DNA of 64,000 bases from Pedobacter xixiisoli (GCF_900215335.1 NZ_OCMT01000001.1:868001-932000), one strand, 5' to 3'; positions 8,593 to 19,190 are shown, counted from the stretch's first letter. Translations and numbers: made by a program. Notes: generated from the sequence alone by a model not told the origin.

Positions 8593-9452
8593 TGGGGGAA
8601 CTAGTTTTAAGCGCCGATATAGGCGGTTCCCATATTACCACTGTAATGATGGACGTAGAGAATAGAATCGAAGTACCCGATACTTGGTTTCGGACTAGAC
8701 TAGATTCCACAGCTTCGGCACAGGAAATCATTGGCAATTGGTCAAACGCTATTAATACTTCTATAGCATTGAAGAATATTACGCCTTCTAAGATCTGTTT
8801 GGCTATGCCAGGTCCAATGGATTATAAAAAGGGCATCAGTTTAATTCAATCGCAAGATAAATACCGAGAATTATACAACTTAAATCTGAAGGATAAATTA
8901 GGCGAACGACTCAATTTCAATCCTAAAAACATCCATTTCAGTAATGATGCAGCATGTTTTCTAAAAGGTGAATTGTTTTGTGGAAGCCTTTCGGGGTTTA
9001 GTGAGGCCATTGGGCTAACCTTAGGAACTGGACTAGGTACATCGCATATAGAAAAGGGTATTGCTCATGATTCTAATTTATGGAAAATGCCATTTTTAGA
9101 TGGAATTGCGGAAGACTATATCTCTACCAGATGGTTTACCAAACGCTTTGAAGAGTTAACGGGTAAGTCTGTAAAAGACGTGAAAGAGATTATCGATGAA
9201 CATAAAAATTCGGATCATTTTAAAACTTTATTTAGTGAGTTCAGTAGCAACTTGGCAAAATTCATTTATCGATTTGCACAAAGTAAAAAGCCTTTAGCTG
9301 CTGTAATAGGTGGTAATATCGCGAATGCGGAAGCCTATTTTTTAGCAGATACTCGTAAGCATTTATTCGAAATGATGGGCTACAGTCTGCCTGTTAAGAA
9401 ATCCATTTTGGGAGAGAAATCCATTTTATGGGGAGCTGCCACTAGTCATTAA
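8592..9452 (+). CDS. ROK family sugar kinase
   Basis: Cytoplasmic ATP-dependent sugar kinase of 286 residues, phosphorylating hexoses released by the locus. The phosphate-1 motif LSADIGGSHITTV is at the N-terminus. The catalytic Asp lies in HFSNDAACFLKGE near residue 120, and the phosphate-2 loop is LTLGTGLGTS near residue 145. It lacks the cysteine cluster (CxCGxxGCxE) that binds zinc in many ROK kinases, and lacks the ExGH motif that usually precedes it, so it belongs to a non-zinc branch. The GH27 gene follows after 26 bases, so the two are probably co-transcribed. Glucose, galactose or mannose are all possible substrates. Confidence 0.85.
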   Translation: MGELVLSADIGGSHITTVMMDVENRIEVPDTWFRTRLDSTASAQEIIGNWSNAINTSIALKNITPSKICLAMPGPMDYKKGISLIQSQDKYRELYNLNLKDKLGERLNFNPKNIHFSNDAACFLKGELFCGSLSGFSEAIGLTLGTGLGTSHIEKGIAHDSNLWKMPFLDGIAEDYISTRWFTKRFEELTGKSVKDVKEIIDEHKNSDHFKTLFSEFSSNLAKFIYRFAQSKKPLAAVIGGNIANAEAYFLADTRKHLFEMMGYSLPVKKSILGEKSILWGAATSH

Positions 9453-9478
9453 TTATTTGAAATTTAACCTAACAAAAT

Positions 9479-11443
9479 ATGTTTAGTCATCAAAAGTTTA
9501 AGCTATTAATTTATAGCGTATTATTTACATTTTGTGTTGGTTCTGTAAAAGCCAACGTTATCGATTCATTGTGGTTTCACCAAGCAGATTTTACTAAAGC
9601 CAATGACCTTTTTGTAGGTCCGGGAAAGTTGCCTCGAAAATTAGCAGTAGCTGGAAAAAACTATGAAACTGGATTGGCATCGCCGGAAGGCTTGGTAACC
9701 ATCGAACTGAAAAAAGGTGGGCTGCGTATGCAGGGCTTGGTTGGAATGGACGATAATGTGCCAAAAGGTGGCGTTAGGTTTGTGATTATGGGAGATAGAA
9801 AGGAACTTTTTAAAACGGATATTATTCGAAAAGGAGCGGCATTGGTGCCTTTTGATGTAAGTTTGGCTAATGTAGAAAAACTCTACCTAATTGTTGAAAA
9901 CGACGGAGACGGTATCCACACGGCTCATGCCAATTGGATTAACACCGTAATCACCTATCAAGGTTTAAGGCCTGTAATTTTACCAAAAGCAGCTTTTGTG
10001 CCTTATATTCTCACGCCAAAAGCTTCTGCTAAACCGAAAATAAATGGTGCAAAAGTGTATGGTGCAAGACCAGGAAATCCATTTTTGTATTTAATTGCAG
10101 CTTCTGGGCAAAGGCCGATGACTTTTAAGGCAACTAATTTGCCTAAAGGTTTAAAGCTGGATGTAAACAAGGGGATTATTTCTGGAGCTTTGGCAACTGT
10201 TGGTACTACTGAAGTTATTTTAACTGCTACAAACAGTTTAGGTTCGGCATCAAGAGTATTGAAAATAGTAGGCGGCGAAGAAATTTCTTTAACGCCAGCT
10301 ATGGGTTGGAACAGTTGGAACTGCTTTGCAGATGCCGTTAGTGCAGATAAAGTAAAAGATGCTGCTGATGCAATGATCAATTCTGGTTTAACACAGCACG
10401 GATGGAACTATATCAATATTGATGACTGTTGGGAAATTAAACCAGATTCGAAAGATCCTTTACTGATGGGTGAGGTTCGTGATGCAAATGGAATGATTAA
10501 CAGCAATAAGAAATTTCCAGATATGAACCAATTGACAGATTATCTGCATGCACAAGGTTTAAAAGCTGGTATCTATTCTTCTCCTGGAGAAACTACATGT
10601 GGCGGTTACGCAGCTTCTTACGGTTATGAAGCGAAGGATACACAGCGTTGGGCAGAATGGGGTTTTGATTATGTGAAATACGATTGGTGCTCTTACTATA
10701 AAATCTACGATAAGTTAGAAAATCCGCCACTTGCTGAGTTACAAAAGCCGTATCAATTGATTGGTGATGGTTTGAAAAACGTAAAGCGTGATATTGTCTT
10801 CAGCTTATGCCAATATGGAATGGGCGATGTAGGTAAGTGGGGCAAGAGTGTCGGGGGTAATAGTTGGAGGATTTCTAGAGATGTCCACGATACTTGGGCA
10901 AGTATGTCGGGAATTGGATTTGCACAGGCAGGAAGAGAGGTAGATGCCAAACCTGGACATTGGAACGATTCGGATATGTTGGTGATTGGTATGGTAGGTT
11001 GGGGACCAAAACTTCGTCCGACTAGATTAAGTGCAGATGAACAATACACACACGTCTCTTTATGGTCGTTATTAACTACGCCTTTGCTGATTGGCTGCGA
11101 TATGACCAAAATGGATGATTTTACGCTGAATCTGCTCACTAATGACGAAGTAATCGATATTAATCAAGATCCGCTGGGGAAACAAGCTAGTAGAGTTTAT
11201 GTTAATGGTAAATTGGAGATCTGGATGAAAGACTTGGAAGACGGTTCGAAAGCAATTGGTTTGTTTAATAGAGGGATTTTTCCCGAGAAAATTAAAGCTG
11301 ATTGGAAGGCGATTGGTGTAAATGGAAAGCAATTGGTACGCGATGCTTGGAGACAAAAAGACTTAGGTGTGTTTGAGCAAAACTTTGAAACAGAATTGCC
11401 TGCTCATGGGGTGAGATTGGTGGTTTTGAAAGCGAAGAAATAA
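9479..11443 (+). CDS. GH27 alpha-galactosidase with N-terminal NPCBM module
   Basis: Exported hydrolase of 654 residues removing terminal alpha-linked galactose by a retaining mechanism. In order: signal peptide (residues 1-25); NPCBM carbohydrate-binding module (about 28-160, including GLASPEGLVTIEL and VENDGDGIHTAHANW); a putative Ig-like linker (about 195-260, LPKGLKLDVNKGIISG); and the GH27 barrel from TPAMGWNSWNCF. The nucleophile is the Asp of YVKYDWCSYY and the acid/base Asp is in GHWNDSDML; the disulfide Cys pair in ETTCGG and DDCW is also present. A C-terminal beta-domain ends at VVLKAKK. It is the only clear galactosidase in the locus. Some GH27 enzymes act on other alpha-sugars, but the galactosidase motifs look standard. 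Confidence 0.93.
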   Translation: MFSHQKFKLLIYSVLFTFCVGSVKANVIDSLWFHQADFTKANDLFVGPGKLPRKLAVAGKNYETGLASPEGLVTIELKKGGLRMQGLVGMDDNVPKGGVRFVIMGDRKELFKTDIIRKGAALVPFDVSLANVEKLYLIVENDGDGIHTAHANWINTVITYQGLRPVILPKAAFVPYILTPKASAKPKINGAKVYGARPGNPFLYLIAASGQRPMTFKATNLPKGLKLDVNKGIISGALATVGTTEVILTATNSLGSASRVLKIVGGEEISLTPAMGWNSWNCFADAVSADKVKDAADAMINSGLTQHGWNYINIDDCWEIKPDSKDPLLMGEVRDANGMINSNKKFPDMNQLTDYLHAQGLKAGIYSSPGETTCGGYAASYGYEAKDTQRWAEWGFDYVKYDWCSYYKIYDKLENPPLAELQKPYQLIGDGLKNVKRDIVFSLCQYGMGDVGKWGKSVGGNSWRISRDVHDTWASMSGIGFAQAGREVDAKPGHWNDSDMLVIGMVGWGPKLRPTRLSADEQYTHVSLWSLLTTPLLIGCDMTKMDDFTLNLLTNDEVIDINQDPLGKQASRVYVNGKLEIWMKDLEDGSKAIGLFNRGIFPEKIKADWKAIGVNGKQLVRDAWRQKDLGVFEQNFETELPAHGVRLVVLKAKK

Positions 11444-11460
11444 AAATATTAACGAGGTGA

Positions 11461-11495
11461 AAAAGCGTCTTTGCAATTTTGTAAAGATGCTTTTT
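11461..11495 (+). terminator. Terminator after the GH27 gene
   Basis: AAAAGCGTCTTTGC at 11461-11474 pairs with 11481-11494 over a 6-base loop with one G-T mismatch, and ends in a T run. It starts 18 bases after the GH27 stop, closing the ROK-GH27 unit. Confidence 0.8.
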
Positions 11496-11514
11496 GGTTT
11501 TGCAGTCTGCGTTG

Positions 11515-11592
11515 GTCGGGATTTGTAATCCCGCACCCAAGAATAATGGATTTAAAATCCATAGTTAGTAAATCGGGATTGCAAATCCCGAC
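11515..11592. repeat. Triple-hairpin REP-like palindromic repeat
   Basis: Three successive palindromes with 3-base loops: CGGGATT/AATCCCG at 11517-11533, ATGGATT/AATCCAT at 11546-11562, and TCGGGATT/AATCCCGA at 11573-11591. The first and third are near-copies, so the whole element can also fold as one long cruciform. This resembles REP elements mobilised by RAYT-type transposases in Bacteroidota. It lies between the convergent ends of the GH27 and regulator genes. The remaining spacer to 11768 holds only a weak 7-bp hairpin near 11630-11648. Confidence 0.7.
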
Positions 11593-11768
11593 TAGCTAGA
11601 GTTGGTAGGGGTTTTCTATGTATTATCGCATTCCCGTGAAAACGGAATCTTAAAGCATATACATGAATGTTGGCGTTTTTATAGCATTAAGATCCCAGAC
11701 TAAATCTGTGATGACGGACGTATTATAGGCATTGCGAACCTACATTAAACGGTAATATGCTGTCACAA

Positions 11769-14700
11769 CTACTTCTCTTTCAAATAATCACTGGCATTTT
11801 TGCCATAGAATTTCTTAAATACCGTACTAAAGTATTTTGGATCAGAAAAGCCAACCATGTAAGCCACTTCGTTTACGTAATGCTCACCTGAAACCAACAA
11901 TTCCATTGATTTTTTAAGACGATAATGTTGAATAAATTCTAATGGTGTTTTACCTAGTAACCCTTTAAACTTACGATATAAGCTTGCATGGCTCATGCCT
12001 ATTTCCTTTTCTAACTCTTCAATAGAAAAGCTAGAATTCGACAAATTTTCTTCAACTATTTTTACCACTTCTTCAATAAACTTCTTATCCAGTTCATTTA
12101 ATCCTTCACTTAAAGGCGCATCTGCATTGGCAAATCTTTCCCGTAATTTTTTTCTGCCTACCAATAAATTATCAATACAGCTTCTCAATAAATCTATATC
12201 AAAAGGCTTTTCAAGGTAAGTATCTGCACCAATTTTGTAACCTTCAATTTTATGTTCATTTGTTGTTAGCGCTGTTAATAAAATAAACGGAATATGGCTG
12301 GTTTTAAGATTGTTTTTTATCTCGTAACAAAATTCATTGCCATCCATTAGTGGCATCATCACATCTGAAACAATTACGTCTGGTGCTATTTTAGAGGTGG
12401 TAGCTACGCCTTGCTGACCGTTATTAACATGGTAAATTTGATAATATTGCTTCAAATGATCGGCCATTAAATTTCTCAATTCATCATTGTCTTCTGCAAT
12501 AAGCAGTTTTGGTTTTTTATGTTGTTGAGTTGCCTGGTCTGGCAATTCGTTAACAATTAGTTCATTGCTTTGTGGTACCAACAACGACTGCTGATCTTGA
12601 TATTCTACCTCACTCATTGGGAAACGGACGTGGAAAGTAGTACCTTGATCTTGGTTGCTTTCGAACCAAATTTCTCCCTGGTGCAGTTTAACCAATTCTC
12701 TGGTCACCATTAAACCAATACCAAAACCAACTTCATTGGAGTTAACTACATTTTTAGCTCTGAAATATCGCTTAAAGATATATTTCTGTTGCTCTGTCGG
12801 AATTCCCACGCCACTATCTCTAATATCGATTTGGAAATTCTTATTGATCAAACTTGTAGTGATATGTATCTGTCCGCCTTTTGGCGTGTATTTTACCGCA
12901 TTAGATAAAATGTTGAAGATGATTTTGTCAAACTTGTCTTTATCTACCTTTAACAACGTTTCTTGATGCTGATGGTTTCTAGTGAGGATAATTCCCCTTT
13001 GCTCCAATAGCGGAATAAAGTCATCACAGATTCTATCTAACGTTTGTTCTGCATGGATAGAAGTACGATTCAACTTTATCTTCTTGAAATCATCCTTTTC
13101 AAAATCTAGTAATTGATCTATCAAACTGGTTAGCCTAGATGCATTATGGTTAGCTGTTTTTAGGATACTTTGCGTGCTTTCAGAGAAGTCGTTCTTTTTA
13201 AGAGCAATATTCAGTGGCGATCTAATTAGCGATAGAGGTGTTCTGATGTCGTGTACAATGTTGATGAAAAAACGAATTTTGTCTTTCGCATGGTTTTCAC
13301 TCAGTTGCACCATATAAAACTTAATTACAGCGTATACAATGCCGATGGCAATTAAAAAGTATAGCAAATAAGCCCAAGTTGTAGCCCAAATAGGGGGAGA
13401 GATCTGTATGCGTAAAACTCTTTCATTCTTTGCGAATTCTGATACTAACCCAGAGTTGGCCCATTGTACCCTAAAAGTGTAGTTTCCAGGTCTTAAGTTG
13501 GTATAGTTGGCAGCATGTTCGGCTGTTGCTGGAGACCATTCGCTGTCTAAACCGTCTAACTTCCAGCGGTACAGGTTGGCATTGTTTGTGAAGTTTACCG
13601 AGCTAAATTCTAGGGTAATTGCATTTTGATTGTAGGCCAAAGCTATCTTTTCGGTTTCATCAATTGCCTTTTCTAAGGGTGTGTTTTCATTACTGATATC
13701 CGCAGTTTTATTGAACAACTTAAAGTCGGTAAATATCAATCGGGTATTAAAATCACTGTTAATGATGTCTTCAGGGTTAAAAATCACCAAGCCATGGTTT
13801 CCGCCAAATACCATTTCTCCTTTTGCAGTTTTGGTATAAGCGCCATAGGCAAATTCCTTAATCGGTAGGCCATCAGCTATGCTATAATTTCTAAAGGTTT
13901 GTTTTTTAATATTGAAACAAGAAAGCCCTTTTGTGGTACTCAGCCACAAATTGTCATTTTTGTCTTCTAAAATGCCATAAATTAAGTTTGAAGGTAATCC
14001 GTCTGCGGTGGAGTATTTTTTAAATGTTTTCTGGTCTACATCAAATTTTATCAAACCCTGACCTTCGGAACCTAACCAAATCTGATTTTTAGTGTCGGCC
14101 ATCACACAAAATATAGAACCAATTTTGTAAGTGCTAGCATTGAAAATTGTGATCCGGTCATCGCTATTAATAATGTGAACGCCGTTATGTCCACCAGTGA
14201 TGATCTGACCATATTGATTTTTAGCAATAGAAAGCACGTTAGAAATGTCAAATGTTTTAACAGCCCCATCGCTCAAATTTATACGTTTTAGGTAGCCGCC
14301 CGCACCACCATACCAAATGTCGTTACCATTTACCAGTATCTTATTGACGTTGTTTTTTGGAGAGAAGTTGGTTTCTTTACTAAGGTGTTTGATTTGATAA
14401 CCTGTACCAATTTCATAAATACCACTTTGATAGGTTCCGGCAATCACATTTTGGCCATTCCCTTTAGCTAATGCGGTTATTTTATTACTACTCATACTGC
14501 GCTGCTGGTTGTGCGTATTAAGGTAATCCCAGTTTTTTCTATCAGATTTCAAGATGCTAATGCCAAAATTGGTGCCTACCCATAATTTGCCGTTTTGATC
14601 TTCTACCACAGAGCGGATGGAGTTATGGACTAAGCTATTTGGATTGTTTAGCTGATGGGTGTAATAATTAAATTTTAATTGTTTGGTGTTAAGATAGGAG

Positions 14701-15659
14701 ATTTCGTGCCCAGCCATCCAAACACGATTTTCTTTATCGATAAATACGTCTATAGCCTCATTTTCTGGTAAACTGGCTAAATTATTCTGATCGGTGAGGT
14801 AGGCTTTTATAATGTTCAAATTGGCATCAATTTTATATACGCCCTTTCCTTCGGTACCGAAATAGATAAACTGCTGCTGGTCTGGCAATATCTTAGTTAC
14901 CTCAACCTTGCTAATAGAATTATTTAAATTTGAATTGGTTTTTAAATTCTGATCTGTGATTTTAAAGGCAGAAATTTGACCTGTGGAACCCACAAAAATA
15001 TTTTTTGTTGCATCTACACAAATGCTTGATATGCTTAGCTTACTGATTTCTTTTCTGAGGTTGGCGCTCAGCTGGGTAGCACTTATTTTTTCTGCTTTCA
15101 GGTTAAAGAATAGGATATCGTTCTTCAGTGCGATTAACAGAAACTCATTGTTGTACCTGTAAAAGCCAATGATGGGCTGATTGATGTTAGCGAAGGTGCT
15201 AGCTTTTTTAGTCTGATAATTATACTTGATCAGGCCTTGGTCGGTAGCTAACAGTATATTTTGTTGATCGTCTTTTACAAAGAGGTCTCTGATGGTGTTA
15301 TTTTTAGCTACGTTATATACAAAATCGAAACGATCTAAATCGTGTTGGTACAAAAAAATGTCAGAGAAATTGTTTACCCAAATTCGCTGCTTGTGATCAA
15401 TATGGAATTTGTTTCTGCGAAGACCGTATCTGGTCAGTTTATCGGCAGGGTAGAGGTTGTAATGCTTGTAACCAGAGCCATCATAGCGGTCAATCCCTTC
15501 TTTGGTAGAAAACCACATTAATCCTTTATGGTCTTGTGCTATGGCAAAGGTGGTACTGTTGCTTAGACCTTGTTCTACCAATAGGTTTTGAAAATTCTGT
15601 GCATAGCTTCTAGCCCAAAATAAAAGAAGTACAATAACTAAGATCTTCTTGCTCGGCAT
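11769..15659 (-). CDS. Hybrid two-component system regulator of the PUL
   Basis: Single-chain sensor, kinase and transcription factor of 1296 residues that spans the inner membrane. Signal peptide about 1-20; a periplasmic two-blade propeller of ligand-binding repeats to about 680 (units such as GLMWFSTKEGIDRYDG, KLWVGTNFGISI and NLWLSTTKGLSCF); a Y_Y_Y domain (about 690-760); one membrane helix (about 765-785). Then the kinase: phospho-acceptor His near residue 803 in NIVHDIRTPLSLIRS, N-box NILSNAVKYTP and G-box GFGIGLMVT. A receiver domain has its Asp near 1100 (SDVMMPLMDG), and an AraC-type DNA-binding domain occupies the last 100 residues (NEVAYMVGFSDPKYFSTVFKKFYG). It is divergent from susC, the usual arrangement where the regulator senses a glycan fragment and activates the locus. 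Confidence 0.95.
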   Translation of the reverse strand: MPSKKILVIVLLLFWARSYAQNFQNLLVEQGLSNSTTFAIAQDHKGLMWFSTKEGIDRYDGSGYKHYNLYPADKLTRYGLRRNKFHIDHKQRIWVNNFSDIFLYQHDLDRFDFVYNVAKNNTIRDLFVKDDQQNILLATDQGLIKYNYQTKKASTFANINQPIIGFYRYNNEFLLIALKNDILFFNLKAEKISATQLSANLRKEISKLSISSICVDATKNIFVGSTGQISAFKITDQNLKTNSNLNNSISKVEVTKILPDQQQFIYFGTEGKGVYKIDANLNIIKAYLTDQNNLASLPENEAIDVFIDKENRVWMAGHEISYLNTKQLKFNYYTHQLNNPNSLVHNSIRSVVEDQNGKLWVGTNFGISILKSDRKNWDYLNTHNQQRSMSSNKITALAKGNGQNVIAGTYQSGIYEIGTGYQIKHLSKETNFSPKNNVNKILVNGNDIWYGGAGGYLKRINLSDGAVKTFDISNVLSIAKNQYGQIITGGHNGVHIINSDDRITIFNASTYKIGSIFCVMADTKNQIWLGSEGQGLIKFDVDQKTFKKYSTADGLPSNLIYGILEDKNDNLWLSTTKGLSCFNIKKQTFRNYSIADGLPIKEFAYGAYTKTAKGEMVFGGNHGLVIFNPEDIINSDFNTRLIFTDFKLFNKTADISNENTPLEKAIDETEKIALAYNQNAITLEFSSVNFTNNANLYRWKLDGLDSEWSPATAEHAANYTNLRPGNYTFRVQWANSGLVSEFAKNERVLRIQISPPIWATTWAYLLYFLIAIGIVYAVIKFYMVQLSENHAKDKIRFFINIVHDIRTPLSLIRSPLNIALKKNDFSESTQSILKTANHNASRLTSLIDQLLDFEKDDFKKIKLNRTSIHAEQTLDRICDDFIPLLEQRGIILTRNHQHQETLLKVDKDKFDKIIFNILSNAVKYTPKGGQIHITTSLINKNFQIDIRDSGVGIPTEQQKYIFKRYFRAKNVVNSNEVGFGIGLMVTRELVKLHQGEIWFESNQDQGTTFHVRFPMSEVEYQDQQSLLVPQSNELIVNELPDQATQQHKKPKLLIAEDNDELRNLMADHLKQYYQIYHVNNGQQGVATTSKIAPDVIVSDVMMPLMDGNEFCYEIKNNLKTSHIPFILLTALTTNEHKIEGYKIGADTYLEKPFDIDLLRSCIDNLLVGRKKLRERFANADAPLSEGLNELDKKFIEEVVKIVEENLSNSSFSIEELEKEIGMSHASLYRKFKGLLGKTPLEFIQHYRLKKSMELLVSGEHYVNEVAYMVGFSDPKYFSTVFKKFYGKNASDYLKEK

Positions 15660-15954
15660 CGGGAAAATATTTTATAAGGTTGATTTTGGTTAGATTCGTT
15701 TTACAAGATACAATCACAAAAATGATCAGGCAAATATTTCGATTAGAGATTTAAGTGCTAAGTGCATTTTGTTAGCTTTCTTTGTAAGATCTTGTAAATT
15801 TTCGAAAAAATAGAGGATTTTCAATGTGTTGATAGGATTTTCGTAAACGTTGGTACGAATTTAAACCGCTTCTTTTTTTCACTTGTGTAAAATTGTTCTC
15901 TGTAATATCAGACTCATGTTGGTATTGCGGAACACATAACCAGATAACCTAAAT
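15660..15954. promoter_or_regulatory. Divergent regulator/susC promoter region
   Basis: A 295-base, A+T-rich spacer separates the start codons of the regulator and the SusC gene, so both promoters and the regulator's operator should be here. A near-match to the -7 box (TAAAATTG, one mismatch) lies at 15888-15895, about 60 bases before the SusC ATG. I could not identify the operator. Confidence 0.5.
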
Positions 15955-18900
15955 ATGAACAGAACTTACTCACTCCTATTTCAGGATGTAGGAAAGAGAA
16001 CAGCAGCATTGCTGATTTACTTAACCTTGTTTTCTTACTCCACGCTTTTTGCGCAAGTTACACCCACTAAAACACCTAAAATTATAGGTACGGTTACTGG
16101 TGTCGTTTCTGGCGATGGCGCTGCTATTCCAGGTGCTACGGTTAAAAATAAAAATGCAAATCTTACTGTAGTAGCCGATGCAAATGGTGTTTACAAAATT
16201 GGTATCACTGGTGCCAATGATATTCTTACTTTTAGTTATTTAGGTTATCAAAATGCTGATCGTGTAGTAGGTACCTTGAAACAAATTAGCGTAACATTAA
16301 TAAGTGTAGCCAACGAACTTAAAGATGTGGTGATTGTGGGCTATGGTTCGCAAAAGAAACGCGATGTGACGGGAGCCATTGTTTCTATCAGTGCAGAAGA
16401 TATTGAGAAAAAAGCACCCACCAATGTTTACGAAGCTTTACAAGGTCAAGCAGCTGGTGTACAAGTAACCACTGGTTCTGGACAACCAGGAGAAAGTGCT
16501 TCTGTAGTAATTAGGGGTATTTCTACGATGAACAATGATGGCGTGGGACCATTATGGGTGGTAGATGGTGTACCAACTACCAACGTAGATGCGCTAAATC
16601 CTTACGATATCGAATCGATGGAAGTGTTGAAGGATGCTGCTTCTGCTGCTATTTACGGTTCAAGATCTGCAAATGGCGTAATCATCATCACTACAAAAAA
16701 GGGATCTCCAAAAGCTCCGGTAATAGAATTGAGATACTTGCATTCTTTGAACAATCTTACACATACCATGCCGCAGATGAATTCGAAGCAATATCGAAGC
16801 ATGCAAAAAGGTTTAACGGAATATATTAACGGAGAAGGAGCAACACTGGTACCAACCGCAGTTAAGAACGTAATGGCTGCTCAAATAGCAGATTCACTTA
16901 ACTTTTTGCTAAATGCGGACAACGATTATCAGGCATTGGTATTTAGTACAGCGCAAAAAGATCAAATAGACATGAGTTTTGGCGGCGGTTCTGATAAATT
17001 GAAATATTTTATTGGCGCAGGTTACTTAAACGAAGAAGGTATCATCTCGAACACCTCTTTCAATAGAATTTCTACCCGCTTAAATGCAGATTACATTGCC
17101 ACAAGCAAATTGACTTTGGGTAGCAGACTTACTTTAAGTTATGGTAAGAAAATGGGTGTTGATGAAGGTGGTTTTTTAAATAGTTTATTATCTAGAAAAC
17201 CGAATTTGGCGCTGTATTATCCAGATGGTACCATTATCGGGACACTTTGGGGCGCAAACCCTATCGCACTAGATGTGCAAACCAACTTTACTAATATTTA
17301 CAATGCTTCGTTTTTTCAATTTGCAGAATATAAATTCAATAAAGATTTAAAGTTCACTACCAATGTGAGTGGTACGTTAAGCTTATATCGTTATAATTTC
17401 ATGAGACCAACGTTATTGAGCGACGGTTATCTGAACAATTTTGGTTCGCACACCAGTACTTTAAACTACAATTGGTTAAACGAGAACTATTTTAATTATA
17501 CCAAATCGATCAACAATACACATAATTTTACGGGATTATTAGGTTTCAGTATGCAAAGCTGGAGAACTGAGATCGACAGCTATAGTGGTAGAAACTCTGC
17601 TACAGATGCCGTTTATACTCAAAATGCTTTTGCTGCAAATTTTGATCTAACCAGAACCGGAACAACGGAAACCGCACATACTTTAGCTTCGCTTTTCACT
17701 CGTTTTACTTACAATTATAAATCGAGGTATTTGTTTACGGCAAACGTAAGGGCCGATGGTTCATCTCGTTTTGCGAAGGATAAGAAGATTGGTTATTTTC
17801 CATCGGCTTCTGCGGCATGGCGTTTCTCTGATGAACCGTTCATGAAATGGACCAAAAAACTGAAAATTACAGATGCCAAGTTTAGATTGAGTTACGGTGT
17901 TACCGGAAATGAAAGTATCGGCGATTACGAATCTATTTTAACCTACGGTATTGGCGGTATTTACGACGGTGTTGCAGGTGTTACTGCGGCCAGAATTGGC
18001 GTAAACGATTTAGGTTGGGAAGAAACAGCACAAACCAACGTAGGGTTAGATTTGAACTTCAACAATAATCGTATTGTTTTTACGGCAGATTACTATAATA
18101 AAGCTACTTCAAACTTATTGGCAGCTTACGAGATTCCTAAAGAATGGGGTTTTAACACCGTACGTAAAAATATCGGCTCTATTGTAAACAAAGGCTTAGA
18201 GTTCTCTTTATCTGGCGATGTGATCAAAAAGAAATTTGTGACTTGGAACATTGGTGCTAACATCACTTTCAATAAGAATAAAGTAACCGAAATTGCCGGT
18301 GGTATCCCTTACATTTTTAATGATACTTGGTGGATTTCGCAAGGTAAACCATTGGGAGATTTCTATGGTTATACTTCTAATGGCATTTTTGCCTACGATC
18401 AATCTAACGCTTTTACTAATAACTGGGAACAGTTAACTCCCGTATTCCAAACGGATGCCAGTGGGCAAATGATTAAAGATGGCAATGGAAAATACATCTT
18501 ACAAAATTATTTGTTGGGCAATGCCGTATATACCGGTACTGTAAATCAAAAAAAACTAGCAGACGGCACACCATTTAGAGGTGGTGATGTCAATTGGCAA
18601 GAAAGTCCAGAAGATGTTAATGGCGTAATTACGGATAAAGACAGAACTGTAATTGGCAATGCGCAACCAGATTTTATCGGTGGTTTCAATACCAACTTAC
18701 GTTACAAGAGTTTAAGTCTGTTTGTATCTGCTTACTTTTCTATAGGTGGCGAGATTTACAATTTTGCCAAATACAATTTGGTGCAAGGCAGTATGAATGG
18801 TCTTTCAACCGTTCCTCCAGTAGATTTCCTAAATAATTTTTGGGTAAAACAAGGTGATGATGTGACTTACGCTCGCCCATATTCAGATCGTTTCCAAAAT

Positions 18901-19173
18901 GCCAGAGCGGTTAATTCGATGTATCTAGAAGATGCTTCTTATGTGAAAATCCGTACCATTAGGTTAACCTATGCATTGCCGGCAAAATGGGTTAGCAAAG
19001 TAAAATTACGTGGATTAAGCGTGTACTCTTATGTAAATAACGCCTTCACATTTACAGGTTATTCGGGCTACGATCCAGAGTTTTCTGCCTATAGTGCTTT
19101 GGCTTTGGGTATGGATGTAAACAGGTATCCGCGTAAGCGAGAGTTTGGAATGGGTTTAAACGTTAACTTTTAA
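15955..19173 (+). CDS. SusC/RagA family TonB-dependent glycan transporter
   Basis: Outer-membrane beta-barrel of 1072 residues that imports oligosaccharides using TonB energy. Signal peptide about 1-34; carboxypeptidase-regulatory-like domain (about 45-120, GVVSGDGAAIPGATV, FSYLGYQ); then the plug domain with the SusC hallmark DVVIVGYGSQKKRDVTGA, QGQAAGVQV and VIRGISTMNNDG. The following barrel ends in an aromatic residue (GLNVNF), as outer-membrane barrels do. SusD begins 17 bases downstream. It is the first gene of the enzyme operon and presumably the most strongly induced one. Confidence 0.96.
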   Translation: MNRTYSLLFQDVGKRTAALLIYLTLFSYSTLFAQVTPTKTPKIIGTVTGVVSGDGAAIPGATVKNKNANLTVVADANGVYKIGITGANDILTFSYLGYQNADRVVGTLKQISVTLISVANELKDVVIVGYGSQKKRDVTGAIVSISAEDIEKKAPTNVYEALQGQAAGVQVTTGSGQPGESASVVIRGISTMNNDGVGPLWVVDGVPTTNVDALNPYDIESMEVLKDAASAAIYGSRSANGVIIITTKKGSPKAPVIELRYLHSLNNLTHTMPQMNSKQYRSMQKGLTEYINGEGATLVPTAVKNVMAAQIADSLNFLLNADNDYQALVFSTAQKDQIDMSFGGGSDKLKYFIGAGYLNEEGIISNTSFNRISTRLNADYIATSKLTLGSRLTLSYGKKMGVDEGGFLNSLLSRKPNLALYYPDGTIIGTLWGANPIALDVQTNFTNIYNASFFQFAEYKFNKDLKFTTNVSGTLSLYRYNFMRPTLLSDGYLNNFGSHTSTLNYNWLNENYFNYTKSINNTHNFTGLLGFSMQSWRTEIDSYSGRNSATDAVYTQNAFAANFDLTRTGTTETAHTLASLFTRFTYNYKSRYLFTANVRADGSSRFAKDKKIGYFPSASAAWRFSDEPFMKWTKKLKITDAKFRLSYGVTGNESIGDYESILTYGIGGIYDGVAGVTAARIGVNDLGWEETAQTNVGLDLNFNNNRIVFTADYYNKATSNLLAAYEIPKEWGFNTVRKNIGSIVNKGLEFSLSGDVIKKKFVTWNIGANITFNKNKVTEIAGGIPYIFNDTWWISQGKPLGDFYGYTSNGIFAYDQSNAFTNNWEQLTPVFQTDASGQMIKDGNGKYILQNYLLGNAVYTGTVNQKKLADGTPFRGGDVNWQESPEDVNGVITDKDRTVIGNAQPDFIGGFNTNLRYKSLSLFVSAYFSIGGEIYNFAKYNLVQGSMNGLSTVPPVDFLNNFWVKQGDDVTYARPYSDRFQNARAVNSMYLEDASYVKIRTIRLTYALPAKWVSKVKLRGLSVYSYVNNAFTFTGYSGYDPEFSAYSALALGMDVNRYPRKREFGMGLNVNF

Positions 19174-19190
19174 TTAGAAGGAGACATTAA

